A DNA stretch of 64,000 nt from Candidatus Zixiibacteriota bacterium (GCA_024280835.1 JAJRPJ010000009.1:61139-125138); one strand, 5' to 3'. Positions 35,463-45,416 are shown, numbered from the stretch's first letter. Notes: generated by a model not told the origin, from the sequence alone. Numbers and translations: made by a program.

Positions 35463-36866
35463 CTAGCTTTTGGTAGCTGTGGTCTTATCAGGCGATGCAA
35501 CAGATTTGGTGGACGACTTCTCGTCGGCCTCAAGCATCCGCTCGACAAACGAAGTGTCAAATTTGCCAGCAACAAAGTCCTTTTCGCCAAGGATTCTCCG
35601 CTGGAAATCAATAGTTGTCGGCACACCCTCGATGACAAATTCATCGAGCGCATGAATCATCTTGACTATCGCCTCTTTCCGAGTATCAGCGCGGACAATT
35701 AGCTTGGCGATCATTGAATCATAGTATGGAGGAATAACATAGCCCGCATAAGCGGCAGTGTCGACTCGGACACCAAATCCACCAGGGACGTGGAAGCTGG
35801 TGATTTTGCCAGGACCAGGACGGAAATCTTTATTGGGGTCCTCGGCGTTAATTCGACATTCAATAGAATGACCGCTCAAAGAAACGTCGGCTTGTGTCAC
35901 AGACATTTTCTCGCCAGCGACAACTCGAATCTGCTCTTTGACCAAGTCAATACCTGTGACTTCTTCAGTAACTGGATGCTCGACCTGAATTCGGGTGTTC
36001 ATCTCCATGAAGTAAAAATTCATTTCCTGATCGACCAGAAACTCAACTGTACCAGCGCCAAGATAATTAACTGACTGCGCTCCGAGAACCGCCGCCTGCC
36101 CCATCCGCCCTCTTAGATCATCCGTCAAAAGCGGCGAAGGACTCTCTTCGAGTAACTTCTGATGACGACGCTGTATTGAACAATCACGCTCACCGAAATG
36201 AACGACATTGCCAAACTTGTCACCCATCAATTGCACTTCAACATGATGTGGACCGATAATCGCTTTTTCCAAATACATTGCGCCATTATTGAAACAGGCC
36301 TCCGCCTCGGACTTCGCGGCATGATAATTACCCACCAAATCGTCCTCAGAGAAACACAGACGCATCCCGCGACCACCGCCACCAGCGCTGGCTTTGAGCA
36401 TCACAGGGAAACCGATTTTTTTCGCGAGAGCCAGCGCCTCATCTGGGCCTGAAAGTATACCATCGTAACCTGGCACAATCGGCACTCCAGCTTTGCGCAT
36501 TCTGTCCTTGGCCTCGGCCTTGTCACCCATTTGGCGAATCATAGCTGGAGCAGGGCCGATAAATGTCATATCACAATCAGCGCACATCTCAGCGAACTCA
36601 GCATTCTCAGCTAGGAAGCCGTAACCAGGGTGAATCGCATCGGCATTGGTAACCTCTGCGGCTGAAATTATCCGTCTTGGATCGAGATAACTCAAATTCG
36701 ACTGTGGGGGGCCAATACAAACGGCTTCATCGGCGAAGCGCACATGTAATGATTCCCTATCAGCTTCACTATAGACCGCGACAGTCGGAACTCCGAGTTC
36801 ACGGCAGGCCCGAATTATTCGTAAAGCAATTTCACCGCGATTGGCGATTAGTATTTTCTTAAACAT
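35463..36866 (-). CDS. accC: Biotin carboxylase subunit of acetyl-CoA carboxylase
   Basis: 467 residues. N-terminal [23 protein letters not shown]-grasp glycine loop [12 protein letters not shown], catalytic [19 protein letters not shown], and [14 protein letters not shown] with the conserved Glu/Arg. It carboxylates biotin on AccB. The family core ends near residue 445, and the last 20 residues are a Ser/Thr/Lys-rich tail ([20 protein letters not shown]). Stand-alone gene with its own terminator; accB is 4 kb away with pepP. Confidence 0.95.
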   Translation of the reverse strand: MFKKILIANRGEIALRIIRACRELGVPTVAVYSEADRESLHVRFADEAVCIGPPQSNLSYLDPRRIISAAEVTNADAIHPGYGFLAENAEFAEMCADCDMTFIGPAPAMIRQMGDKAEAKDRMRKAGVPIVPGYDGILSGPDEALALAKKIGFPVMLKASAGGGGRGMRLCFSEDDLVGNYHAAKSEAEACFNNGAMYLEKAIIGPHHVEVQLMGDKFGNVVHFGERDCSIQRRHQKLLEESPSPLLTDDLRGRMGQAAVLGAQSVNYLGAGTVEFLVDQEMNFYFMEMNTRIQVEHPVTEEVTGIDLVKEQIRVVAGEKMSVTQADVSLSGHSIECRINAEDPNKDFRPGPGKITSFHVPGGFGVRVDTAAYAGYVIPPYYDSMIAKLIVRADTRKEAIVKMIHALDEFVIEGVPTTIDFQRRILGEKDFVAGKFDTSFVERMLEADEKSSTKSVASPDKTTATKS

Positions 36867-37066
36867 CTTCTCTCAATTTTCCCTCTGGCCCAACAAATCG
36901 CCGAGCCACCATATCTTCTTGTTTAACAACGCCTTACTATGCCAGAGTTGTAACGATACTTGATACACCCCAAACGCCAGTTACGGCGAAAAGGAATATA
37001 CTACATTCGTGAATAGTTCAAAGAGGAAAAATTAGGTGGTTTAGGCAGAGGTTAGACGCTGTAAAA

Positions 37067-37746
37067 TCAGAACCTGAGGCCAAAGGAAAACGCCAGAGAT
37101 GAGTTCAAAGAGCTGGGTGAGTCTAAGGAATAGTTTACAGGCGTTGTTCCAATAGGTAATAGTAGATTGGTGCCATCATATGCTGGCATAAGCCCGAACT
37201 CTCCTGGAATGACTTGTAACCTCGCAAGTAATGAAAACTCAAATGACCACTGGCTGTCAATTTCCTTAATCCCTCCCAGACCAATGGCGTAGTTACTCCC
37301 TAGAGCGCTTATCTTTTTTGCTCCGCGCTCTGTCCTCTGAAACTTTGTTGGCGCCGAGTATCCGTAGAAAACACCAGATTCAACGAATGCGAATGGAGTA
37401 ATATCTCGAATACGGCTATGAGTGGTATATCTGAATTCGGCAGTTAGCGGTATTGAATTAAACCCAATGTCTTGAGAGTCCTCATAACCACTACCCAGAC
37501 TCAGAGAAAACGACCCAAATTTTACAAGAGTTTACCGAACCCAATAGCTAAACTTTCTTTATCGGATGACGTACCATATGCGATTGGTCTCATACCTGCC
37601 TCGAAACGACTAGAGCTAACAACACTCCTTACAAACCAATCACCTTTGGCCGAAACAGACGAGCCAAGGCCAACAAACATCGCCCCCAACGCGAAGATAA
37701 GTAGCAAGCTACCAACTTTTGTTGATGTGTTTTCTTTACTTATCAT
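37067..37746 (-). pseudogene. Frameshifted outer-membrane beta-barrel protein
   Basis: The gene starts at an ATG (37746) with a clear signal peptide (SLLLIFALGAMFVGLGSSVSA) and runs in frame to a stop at 37522-37524 (74 residues). In the -1 frame the barrel-like sequence continues without a gap: KFGSFSLSLGSGYEDSQ, then AEFRYTTHSRIRDITPFAFV, ending SLAFSFGLRF at the stop 37067-37069. Alternating strands and a terminal phenylalanine are marks of barrels inserted by the Bam machinery. Joined length is about 225 residues. Loss of a single base near 37523-37530 explains the break; ribosomal slippage is possible but no standard slippery site is there. Confidence 0.75.
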
Positions 37747-37880
37747 TGTTTTCGAATAACCTAACTGGCATTTTCATGCTCAACAAAACATACTCCACTA
37801 GCCATCACTCGTCAAGCGTGCCCTCCTTAAGACGACTATTCGACAACTCGACCAAGACACATCGTGCCCAAGAAAACATC

Positions 37881-37910
37881 TTGACAAACAAGCACAGAGT
37901 TCGTTATACT
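37881..37910 (+). promoter_or_regulatory. Sigma-70-type promoter of the FG-GAP/dockerin gene
   Basis: TTGACA (37881-37886), 18-bp spacer, TATACT (37905-37910). The start codon at 37953 is preceded by AGGAGGT (37941-37947), an ideal ribosome site. Confidence 0.75.
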
Positions 37911-37952
37911 AATCTTGAAAAACAAGAACACCGCCACCTCAGGAGGTAATGG

Positions 37953-39428
37953 ATGCGCCCTCGCACTAATGTTTCCTTTGCAAGAATTATTGGACTGTCA
38001 GCCGCAATGACAATTCTTGGTCTGCTCCACCACTCCAAAGGAGTTAACGCAGCTCCCTCGTGTACATCGACAACTTCAACCACGCTTGCTGAAATTGGAG
38101 TATTAGCGGATATCGGCGATGTAAACTCCGACGGCTACGCGGACATTATTCTCACTAGTTCTCAAAGCGGAGTTACGCAAGTTATCTCTGGAAAAGACGG
38201 GGCTACCCTTTTCGAAATAACACCTCCTCAGCTAGACAGCTCGTATTCACACTCAGTAGCCAGCGTTCCAGATCTGACAGGTGATGGATTCCCCGACATT
38301 CTCATTAGCGCTCCTTGGAGCACAGATGTCTGGCAACTATCAGGACGCGTTGATGTGTTTGATGGTCAAACTGGCGCTTTTCTATACAAGGTTATTGCCA
38401 CCGAACCAGGCGCTCTTCATGGCTGGACAGTCGCTGGAATCGGCGATATCAACGCCGACGGTTTCGGAGACTTCGTAGTCGGAGCCCCAGAGAATACCAC
38501 TAACGCTTATCCAAATGCGTATGGGGATGCTTATGTGTATTCGGGTGTTGATGGCGAACTACTCTACAACTACGCTGGAGCGGCCGATAACTATTTAGGA
38601 AAAGAAGTTGCTGGAATTGGTGACGCAAACAATGACGGCGTTCCGGACTTTGCGCTCTCCTCTGGGTCTAGTCTTGACGCATCTGTTTCTGTCTATTCAG
38701 GCTCCAACGGTCTTCTACTCTATGTGCTTTCTAATGGTTCTAGCGCCGGTCAATTTGGTTCAGCGATTTCAACAGCTGGTGACTTGGACTCCGATGGACA
38801 CTCAGACATTCTCATCGGCGCTTTTGGCGTCGATGCGGCTTACGTCTTTTCAGGCCAAACAGGCGCTTTGATGTTTTCCTTTAGCCCAGAGATAACCCCC
38901 GATTTGGGATTCTTTGGTATTTCAGTAACAGGCGGAGAGGACGTAGATGGCGACGGTATCCCTGACATAGCGATTGGTTCGCCGCTGGCTGATAACGATG
39001 CAGGCAAGGTCTATCTCTTCTCTGGAGCGGATCAAAGCTCGATTGGCGTATTTACTGGGCTACCCAACCAAAAATTGGGCTGGTATGTTTCACTACCCGG
39101 TGATATCAATGGAGATTGTTTGAGTGACGTCGTGGCCATCGACCGAAATCTTACACATATATACTCCCTCCAAAACTCATGCGCTCGTCCCGCTGCATGT
39201 ACTGGGTGTTGTAACATCCCTGGTGACGCCAACAATGACGGCTCATTCAATGTCGCTGATGTTACTTTCGGAATATCAAGAATATTTTCTGGTGGGGGCG
39301 CCCCAGCGTGTCAAGACAAAGCTGACGCCAATGGTGATAACGCGTTCAACATTGCTGATGTAACGTTTGGGATTACTAGAATCTTCGGCGGTGGCCCCCC
39401 GCCAATTTGTGGAACATCTGCTCTATAG
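37953..39428 (+). CDS. Secreted FG-GAP (integrin-like) propeller protein with dockerin-like C-terminus
   Basis: 491 residues. Signal peptide about 10-34. Residues about 45-415 hold six or seven FG-GAP units of the form IGDVNSDGYADIIL, VPDLTGDGFPDILISAP, IGDINADGFGDFVVGAP, IGDANNDGVPDFAL, AGDLDSDGHSDILIGA and GEDVDGDGIPDIAIGSP, each with a calcium-loop-like DxNxDG. The C-terminus has two dockerin-like repeats, GDANNDGSFNVADVTFGISR and DANGDNAFNIADVTFGITR, nearly the same as those of the protein at 14.2 kb. Predicted to be extracellular and calcium-binding; partner unknown. A 17-bp tandem duplication overlaps its stop codon. Confidence 0.85.
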   Translation: MRPRTNVSFARIIGLSAAMTILGLLHHSKGVNAAPSCTSTTSTTLAEIGVLADIGDVNSDGYADIILTSSQSGVTQVISGKDGATLFEITPPQLDSSYSHSVASVPDLTGDGFPDILISAPWSTDVWQLSGRVDVFDGQTGAFLYKVIATEPGALHGWTVAGIGDINADGFGDFVVGAPENTTNAYPNAYGDAYVYSGVDGELLYNYAGAADNYLGKEVAGIGDANNDGVPDFALSSGSSLDASVSVYSGSNGLLLYVLSNGSSAGQFGSAISTAGDLDSDGHSDILIGAFGVDAAYVFSGQTGALMFSFSPEITPDLGFFGISVTGGEDVDGDGIPDIAIGSPLADNDAGKVYLFSGADQSSIGVFTGLPNQKLGWYVSLPGDINGDCLSDVVAIDRNLTHIYSLQNSCARPAACTGCCNIPGDANNDGSFNVADVTFGISRIFSGGGAPACQDKADANGDNAFNIADVTFGITRIFGGGPPPICGTSAL

Positions 39429-39451
39429 AATCTTCTGCTCTATAGAATACT
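39418..39451. repeat. 17-bp tandem duplication over a stop codon
   Basis: CTGCTCTATAGAATCTT (39418-39434) and CTGCTCTATAGAATACT (39435-39451). The stop codon TAG of the FG-GAP/dockerin gene lies inside the first unit. Confidence 0.9.
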
Positions 39452-39530
39452 GAAACGCCAACAACAGATGTGCAGAAAAGGGCAACACTCCATGGGCCTA
39501 ACAGGTGGTTGAATCTGTAGCTCTGGTTAC

Positions 39531-40694
39531 TTAAAACTTCTGCATGCCGGGCACATTATCTGAGACAGGTGTCTCGGCGGAGTCGTTGTTGATGTCATGC
39601 TTCTGATCATCCCAGCCGTCGGATGCGCCTGTGATACCTTTGACACGTAAGTCAAAGTCATCGGAGTTGGTAGCGTTCCTGAGCGCCTCTTCATAGCTGA
39701 TAACGCCAGCGCGATAGGCCTTCATAATCGCCTGATCAAATGACTGCATACCATATGCGGTTCCGCCACTCTCGATCAATTCAATAATATCGCCAGTCTT
39801 GCTCTCAGTCATTATACACTCGCGCACAGCGCGGCTAGCAATCAGAACCTCACAGGCGGGATACCGCCCACCATCATCACAGCGCGTCAACAAACGCTGA
39901 CTTATCACGGCCTGCAATGTACCGGCTAGTAACAAACGAATTTGTGTATGTTGATGTGGTGGGAAAAAGTTCACCATGCGGCTGATTGTTTCCACAGCGT
40001 TCAATGTATGCAGAGTCGTTAAAACCAAATGCCCTGTATCCGCGGCTGTTAGGGCAATGGACATTGTCTCCAAGTCACGAATTTCACCTATGAGAATAAT
40101 GTCTGGGTCTTGACGGAACGCATGACGCAACGCCGCCGAAAAACTCTCGGTGTCACCACCAACTTCACGTTGAGAGATAATACACTTCTTATCGCGATAT
40201 ACATATTCAATCGGATCTTCAATGGTAATAATATTGTCCGAGCGTGTCGCATTCATCTGCTCGATCATCGACGCTAGTGTGGTTGACTTTCCGGAACCAG
40301 TAATACCAGTTACCACCACCAAACCGCGGCGTTTCTCAGAAATAGCTTTGACTACATCTGGTAGATTCAAATCTTCAATCGTCGGAATTTGGTCATTGAC
40401 CGCACGGATCGCGATTCCGACAGAACCGCGTTGGCGATAGAGGTTAATACGAAATCTGCCGAGCTTGATCACCGATAAAGCTAAATCAAGTTCGTTTTTC
40501 TTACGAAACCGCTCCATCTGTGTCTCATTGAGCATTTGATTGACATAGGAGTCCATCTCCTCAATTGAAACTGGAGGACAATCAAATGGCTGCAAATCAC
40601 CGTTAATTCGCAAATACGGTTGTACACCAACACGTATGTGCAAATCGGAGGCTTTCTTTTGGAGCATATCCACCAACAGCTGTTTCAAAGTCAT
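39531..40694 (-). CDS. pilT: Twitching motility / pilus retraction ATPase PilT
   Basis: 387 residues. N-terminal PAS-like region, then the secretion ATPase core with Walker A TGSGKST (132-138), the Asp-box TIEDPIEYVY, Walker B DPDIILIGEIRD and the His-box TGHLVLTTLHTLNAVETI. It disassembles type IV pili by hydrolysing ATP at the pilus base. The opening SDLHIRVGVQPYLRINGDL is PilT-like and lacks the long N1 domain of PilB. No other pilus gene is in the window. The last 40 or so residues are an acidic extension. Confidence 0.93.
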   Translation of the reverse strand: MTLKQLLVDMLQKKASDLHIRVGVQPYLRINGDLQPFDCPPVSIEEMDSYVNQMLNETQMERFRKKNELDLALSVIKLGRFRINLYRQRGSVGIAIRAVNDQIPTIEDLNLPDVVKAISEKRRGLVVVTGITGSGKSTTLASMIEQMNATRSDNIITIEDPIEYVYRDKKCIISQREVGGDTESFSAALRHAFRQDPDIILIGEIRDLETMSIALTAADTGHLVLTTLHTLNAVETISRMVNFFPPHQHTQIRLLLAGTLQAVISQRLLTRCDDGGRYPACEVLIASRAVRECIMTESKTGDIIELIESGGTAYGMQSFDQAIMKAYRAGVISYEEALRNATNSDDFDLRVKGITGASDGWDDQKHDINNDSAETPVSDNVPGMQKF

Positions 40695-40907
40695 ATCGAA
40701 GTATCCTTAGCAAATATTCTCACAGTCATCTCCTCAAATAATGCCAATTCAGAATTGGCATTGCAAAAAACAATCGACAGAAAGCAATCGCTAGGAAGAC
40801 AACTGAGATTCAACTATCTCATATAAAGAGATGTCGGCCAATAACCAGTTGTAGTTAAGCTATTGTTATTGAAGGAAATACTTGATTGGATTATGTATAC
40901 GAAAAGA

Positions 40908-40924
40908 GGGCGCCCAGAGCGCCC
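40908..40924 (-). terminator. Terminator after accB
   Basis: GGGCGC and GCGCCC form a six-base GC stem around five bases. On the minus strand it is followed by TCTTTTC. It stands about 26 bp past the accB stop codon. Confidence 0.7.
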
Positions 40925-40949
40925 ATGTGGCGAGATAAGCTATTGACTA

Positions 40950-41444
40950 CTAGGCGTTTATGTCGACAAGAAACAGGGCCTGCCCAAATTCCACAGGCTG
41001 GCCGTTTTCTATCAAAGCCTTGACAATCTTGCCGCTAACTTCTGATTCGATCTCATTCATCAGTTTCATGGCCTCGACAATACAAACTACAGTCCCTTCA
41101 CTGACACTATCGCCGACTTTGGCAAAAACCGGAGATTCTGGTGAAGGCGATGAATAGTAAGTACCGATCATTGGAGATTTTATCTCAACCCAATTGGCAT
41201 TTGACGATGGGACCGCAGCGCCAGATTCGGCGCTAGCCGCCTGTGGCGCAACAGCAGGGGCTGGGGCTGAAGCAATAACCGCTTCTGGTACAACAACTTG
41301 ATGAGTAGCCACAGGCGCAGAGCCATTGACAGCCATCTGCTTGCGAGTAATTTTCACCTTTCGGCCCCAACTGGAGACCTCTAGGACGTCAATTTCAGAT
41401 TCCTGAACAAGTTCGATAAGTCTTTTTATAGTCTCGGGCTTCAT
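40950..41444 (-). CDS. accB: Biotin carboxyl carrier protein of acetyl-CoA carboxylase
   Basis: 164 residues. N-terminal helix ([20 protein letters not shown]), an Ala/Pro/Val linker (about 45-85) and the biotinyl domain with EAMKLMNEI, biotin-bearing Lys127. It carries carboxybiotin between AccC and AccA/AccD. It lies 165 bp downstream of an Xaa-Pro peptidase gene. An efp gene often occurs between these two in bacteria and is absent here. Confidence 0.95.
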   Translation of the reverse strand: MKPETIKRLIELVQESEIDVLEVSSWGRKVKITRKQMAVNGSAPVATHQVVVPEAVIASAPAPAVAPQAASAESGAAVPSSNANWVEIKSPMIGTYYSSPSPESPVFAKVGDSVSEGTVVCIVEAMKLMNEIESEVSGKIVKALIENGQPVEFGQALFLVDINA

Positions 41445-41609
41445 ATATTCGCTGAAAAGTTTTGTGGTCTTCTATTTGTCGTTCTTTTATTGTATGCCGT
41501 CTAAGAGTAATCCTATTTGACTCTCTGGGCAAACTCGCATATCGCCGCTTCAAATACCGAAAAATTAGCTCCGTATTCTGCGGCTCCCAGTTCTATAGAT
41601 AGGGCTTCT

Positions 41610-42683
41610 CTATACTTCCAGCAAGTTTTTTGGCGATTTGTTGAGAATTCTTCCACCAGTATTTGTGACGACCACATCGTCCTCAATCCGCACTCCACCC
41701 CAATTCGGGATATAGATACCTGGTTCAACTGTAATTACCATCCCACGTGCGAGAATGTCCTTTGAAGTATGCGCCACACGTGGCGGAACATGGACATAAA
41801 ACCCGATACCATGCCCAGTGCCGTGCCTGAAATTATTGCCATAACCAGCTTTGGTAATAATATTTCGGGCCGCAATATCTACATCGGCGGCCTTGCGTCC
41901 ACTCTTAATTTTCGCAAGAGCCGCTTTTTGGGCTTTCAAAACGATGCCATAGATTTTTTTCTGACGTACACTAGCTTTGCCGACCACAATTGTGCGTGTC
42001 ATATCTGCAACATACCCACGATAAGTAGCGCCAAAATCAATTGTGATAAAATCACCTTCGGCAACTTTTTTGTTTGAAGCAATGCCATGCGGCAAAGCCG
42101 AACGAGCCCCTGAAGCGATGATAGTCTCAAACGCTGGTTTATCGGAGCCGTGCATTTTCATATAGTATTCAAGTTCTGCTGCAAGTTCGTTTTCACGAAC
42201 ACCCGGCTTAACATATGACAAAATATGCGCAAACGCGTTGTCAGTGATGACTGCGGCCTTCTCTATCAATGCCAGCTCGGACTTTTCTTTGACCACCGAA
42301 AGACGCTCAATCAGCCCACGTGTTCCAGCTAGTAGAGAACCATTCAAATATGTTCTATACTCTTCTGCGCCATTGATAGTAGTGTAATCTCTTTCATATC
42401 CAACAGTCGAATATCGCTTGGCCAGCGAAGGTATTGCTTGCAACCCCGCTGCTAATGTTGTCGCCAGTATTGCTATTTTTGCGCCTTTGACCTGCTTATG
42501 TGCTTGCGCGTCATAGCGAGGGTCAGTGAAAAAGTATGCTCGGCGCTGATCGACAACTAGCAAGCCGTTTGAACCAGTATAGCCTGTCAAAAACCGCACG
42601 TGATCATTGCGACTAACAATCATCGCATCTAGATTTTCGGCTATCAGTAATTTCTTCAATGATGCAATTCGTTTGACACTCAT
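41610..42683 (-). CDS. Xaa-Pro aminopeptidase / dipeptidase (M24B)
   Basis: 357 residues. N-terminal creatinase-like domain (about 1-125) and pita-bread catalytic domain. Metal ligands are seen in TIDFGATYRGYVADMTRTI (two Asp), FRHGTGHGIGFYVHVPP (His), ITVEPGIYIP (Glu) and GGVRIEDDVVVT (Glu). It releases N-terminal residues ahead of proline in the cytoplasm. PepP and PepQ cannot be told apart confidently here; the length fits PepQ/PepP-like enzymes that commonly precede accB or efp. Confidence 0.93.
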   Translation of the reverse strand: MSVKRIASLKKLLIAENLDAMIVSRNDHVRFLTGYTGSNGLLVVDQRRAYFFTDPRYDAQAHKQVKGAKIAILATTLAAGLQAIPSLAKRYSTVGYERDYTTINGAEEYRTYLNGSLLAGTRGLIERLSVVKEKSELALIEKAAVITDNAFAHILSYVKPGVRENELAAELEYYMKMHGSDKPAFETIIASGARSALPHGIASNKKVAEGDFITIDFGATYRGYVADMTRTIVVGKASVRQKKIYGIVLKAQKAALAKIKSGRKAADVDIAARNIITKAGYGNNFRHGTGHGIGFYVHVPPRVAHTSKDILARGMVITVEPGIYIPNWGGVRIEDDVVVTNTGGRILNKSPKNLLEV

Positions 42684-42902
42684 GTATTCAACCCTGATTA
42701 CGCTATGAAATGTTTCGTCTGATTTGCGCTAAAATAATTCTTTGGTTCGTATAGGCGTTTAACGACAAAGACCAATTCGCGCCCCGCCTTTTGGAAATAT
42801 GTATAAATATGAGAATACAGGCAAGTAGCGCTACGAAATGAAATGGAGCAAGATGTCAATGGGTTACGAAACACGAAAAATCTTTGAGACTGCAGATAGA
42901 CT

Positions 42903-44069
42903 TCAACGGGAACGTTTCGGACTTGACTCGGCTTTTGCGAGCTTTTCTTGAAGACGTTGAATTGGGTTTTTCTCTACCAGAACGCGATAAATGTCCAAAG
43001 CCGCATCAGCATATCCCTGCTGGAACAACAAATCCGCCATCGTCTCTGTTTGATAATGCGCTGGCCGCTGAACACGATCATAGCGTTCAGTCAATTCCGC
43101 AGGTGAGATTTTCTTGCGAGCGCGAGGTTTCGGAGAATGTCCATGGGAAGACGCTTTGGGCTCTGACTCAGCTGAAGCAGACTCAATCGTAGCCACTTCC
43201 TGTTCTTCATCTTCTATGATGTCTGCAACTAATTCAGTTACTGTGTCAGCTACAGACTCAACAACCGTCTCATCAGAACTAATCTCTGTAACAACCTCTT
43301 CGCTGCCGCGTTTCAAAGTCAGGGAAACGCTTGAGACAGATGCTTCAGAAACAGACGCTTCAGAAATTTCTGCCACATCCTCAGACTCTTCTTCAGCATC
43401 TCGAACGACTATCTCTTCAAGAGTCGCGATAGTTGGTTCATTAGTCTCATCTACTGGAGCCGCGCTTTCAGACATCACAACTTCAGCGGGCGTATCTTCT
43501 GGAACAGTTATCTCGGCTGGCTCAGTTACTGTATCATCAACTATCACAGTAGAAGTATTCGTAAAGTGAACTCGTTCGGATAGCGCTTGGTAATTCCCAC
43601 TCAACTCACGAGCACGCTCATAATATGTGAAAGCGATGACATCTTTGTTTTGCGCAAAATAAGTGTCGCCCAAACCCTTGAGCGCCGCGGGACATTCTGG
43701 ATCAAGTCGCAACAGTTTGTGGAACTCTTCAGCGGCTTCGTCAGCTCTCTCTAAGGTCAGCAAAGCTTGTCCACGTATTAGATGGAGCGACAGTGGCACG
43801 ACTGAATCGCCAAGCGGCGCGTCAGCTGAATCGCAAATCGCCAGCGCCTCTTCAGCGTCACCATCGTCGAGAGCTTGCAATGCCTGCGCCGATGAATACC
43901 CTGGCGGTTTGGTGGCCAAATTGACAGTCAAGACCTCAAATGGGCTTGGTTCAACGTATTCGACAGCGGACAAAACCTCTTCCATACGATTCACAACAGC
44001 AACAGGCGCCTGAGGCGCTGTCGGCTCTGTGACAGCCATTTCTGTGTCTTGTTTGTCGTTGCTATCCAT
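42903..44069 (-). CDS. Acidic tetratricopeptide-type protein of unknown role
   Basis: About 388 residues from the ATG at 44069. A TTG 36 bp further upstream would add 12 residues and has no ribosome site. Residues about 60-160 look like two or three TPR units (ALDDGDAEEALAICDSAD, EFHKLLRLDPECPAALKGLG, AFTYYERARELSG). The middle (about 165-330) is very acidic and Val/Ser/Thr-rich, probably disordered. A final helix pair (MADLLFQQGYADAALDIYRVLV) resembles another TPR. Soluble; no signal peptide seen. It follows the heptose nucleotidyltransferase gene by about 50 bp, perhaps in one operon. Confidence 0.65.
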   Translation of the reverse strand: MDSNDKQDTEMAVTEPTAPQAPVAVVNRMEEVLSAVEYVEPSPFEVLTVNLATKPPGYSSAQALQALDDGDAEEALAICDSADAPLGDSVVPLSLHLIRGQALLTLERADEAAEEFHKLLRLDPECPAALKGLGDTYFAQNKDVIAFTYYERARELSGNYQALSERVHFTNTSTVIVDDTVTEPAEITVPEDTPAEVVMSESAAPVDETNEPTIATLEEIVVRDAEEESEDVAEISEASVSEASVSSVSLTLKRGSEEVVTEISSDETVVESVADTVTELVADIIEDEEQEVATIESASAESEPKASSHGHSPKPRARKKISPAELTERYDRVQRPAHYQTETMADLLFQQGYADAALDIYRVLVEKNPIQRLQEKLAKAESSPKRSR

Positions 44070-44121
44070 CGTTTCTAGTATACTGCGCCCTGAGCCTAGA
44101 CACAACTATTGTCGGCCCCAT

Positions 44122-44643
44122 TCAGCCACCCATGCGGGCAATCAATGAACTCGAAGAGCGACCTTTCTTCAAAGCGATACGCCGCACAACGCCGCCGTAA
44201 GACCGCACAAAATCTCCACCTACAATCTCTTTGAGCTTGTAATCAGCCCCTTTGGCCAAGACATTTGGCCGGATTTCTTGGATGAGTCGTTCGGGGGTGT
44301 CTTCGGCGAACAAGACCACATAATCCACCGACTTAAGCGCCGCGACTATCAAAGCTCGATCTCGTTCAGTTTGTAGAGGACGTTTTGGCCCTTTGAGACG
44401 CCTAACCGATGAGTCACGGTTAAGCCCCACAATCAAGATATCACCCAGCGCTTTGGCTTCGGCCAAATAGTCGACATGCCCGGCATGCAATATATCAAAG
44501 ACGCCGTTGGTGAAGACAATCTTCTTCTTGGATTTCTTTCTGGCAATACGCTTTAACAATTCAGGTAATGATTTGCGCGCAATGACGAAGTCTTTGAGCG
44601 AAGCCTTCTTGGCGGACGCTCTTTTGCTAGGCGTTTTATTCAT
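44122..44643 (-). CDS. rfaE2: D-glycero-beta-D-manno-heptose 1-phosphate adenylyltransferase
   Basis: 173 residues, the nucleotidyltransferase half of HldE as a separate protein. Signatures: FTNGVFDILHAGHVDYLAEA (HxGH) and VGLNRDSSVRRLKGPKRPLQ. It makes ADP-heptose for lipopolysaccharide. The kinase half is encoded separately at 50.4 kb. The first 20 or so residues are a Lys/Ser/Ala-rich extension. It overlaps the DUF190 gene by 8 bp, so the two are translationally coupled. Confidence 0.92.
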   Translation of the reverse strand: MNKTPSKRASAKKASLKDFVIARKSLPELLKRIARKKSKKKIVFTNGVFDILHAGHVDYLAEAKALGDILIVGLNRDSSVRRLKGPKRPLQTERDRALIVAALKSVDYVVLFAEDTPERLIQEIRPNVLAKGADYKLKEIVGGDFVRSYGGVVRRIALKKGRSSSSLIARMGG

Positions 44644-45007
44644 TCGCAGGTTTATCTTCTTCGGAAAGGTCTTTGCCGTTGTGACGGTACTTAATAACTC
44701 GCGCTTTCTCCATAGTTATCATCCCGTCTTTGACAGTCTCATCCAGAAATGGCAAAAGTAGTTCAAGTCTTTCCTGACTATCAACTATTTCGACGACAAC
44801 CGGCAAATCCTCCGAGAGGCGCAGAATCTTTGTGGTATGCAAACGACTACTGGCGCCGAACCCCATCACACCGCGCAGGACTGTCGCACCAGCAAGATTT
44901 AGCTCTCGCGCTTTGAGGACAATTTGCTCATACAGCGGCTTGCCATCACACATGTCCGCTTCGCCGATGAACACACGCAGCAGCATTCCTTCTTCAGGTA
45001 GTTTCAT
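44636..45007 (-). CDS. DUF190 (COG1993) PII-like protein
   Basis: About 123 residues from the ATG at 45007 (MKLPEEGMLLRVFIGE). An upstream in-frame start would overlap crcB and is unlikely. Core motifs are KPLYEQIVLKARELNLAGATVLRGVMGFGA, LSEDLPVVVEIVDSQERLE and MITMEKARVIKY, standard for DUF190. The family has a PII-like fold, and its genes very often sit beside crcB, suggesting a role in fluoride response. It is 22 bp after crcB here, in line with that association. Confidence 0.85.
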   Translation of the reverse strand: MKLPEEGMLLRVFIGEADMCDGKPLYEQIVLKARELNLAGATVLRGVMGFGASSRLHTTKILRLSEDLPVVVEIVDSQERLELLLPFLDETVKDGMITMEKARVIKYRHNGKDLSEEDKPANE

Positions 45008-45029
45008 CTCCCAGATACTCCTTAATTCC

Positions 45030-45416
45030 CTATCTACTCTGCGAAAGCGCCATCCGCACAAGCATGAACCCAGCTAACGCTAGGCCGATTCCTACCACAT
45101 TATTCAATAATATATTAAACAACGCCAACGGCGCTTGATTATCACGAAAGAGATTTATGGTTTCTTGTGAGAATGATGAAAATGTCGTAAAGCCGCCCAA
45201 AGTTCCAATCATCAGAAACAGGCGCAGATTTTGAGAAACCATCTGACGTTCAAAGAGCGCTGAGAGCGCCCCAATCAAAAACGACCCAATCGCATTGACC
45301 GCCAGTGTCCCCCAAGGAAACACACCTGAACTAAGCCCCTGCGCCCACCCCGAGACAAGGTAGCGAGAAACCGCGCCAATGGCGCCACCAAATGCTATGT
45401 AGAGCAACCGTTCCAT
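45030..45416 (-). CDS. crcB: Fluoride channel CrcB/Fluc
   Basis: 128 residues with four membrane helices, standard Fluc size. GAIGAVSRYLVSGW at the start, NAIGSFLIGALSALF, and the hallmark GTLGGFTTFSSFSQE. It forms a dual-topology dimer that lets fluoride leave the cell. A fluoride riboswitch was sought in the 63 bp upstream and not seen. Co-directional with DUF190 and rfaE2. Confidence 0.95.
   Translation of the reverse strand: MERLLYIAFGGAIGAVSRYLVSGWAQGLSSGVFPWGTLAVNAIGSFLIGALSALFERQMVSQNLRLFLMIGTLGGFTTFSSFSQETINLFRDNQAPLALFNILLNNVVGIGLALAGFMLVRMALSQSR

Noticed and set aside
41513..41728. Small minus-strand frame overlapping the Xaa-Pro peptidase end
   Set aside because: Its end (ELGAAEYGANFSVFEAAICEF) looks protein-like, but it overlaps the peptidase gene heavily and has no ribosome site or known homology.
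43114..43569. 151-codon plus-strand frame, Ser/Thr-rich
   Set aside because: It is the complement of the acidic Val/Ser/Glu repeat region of the TPR protein gene.
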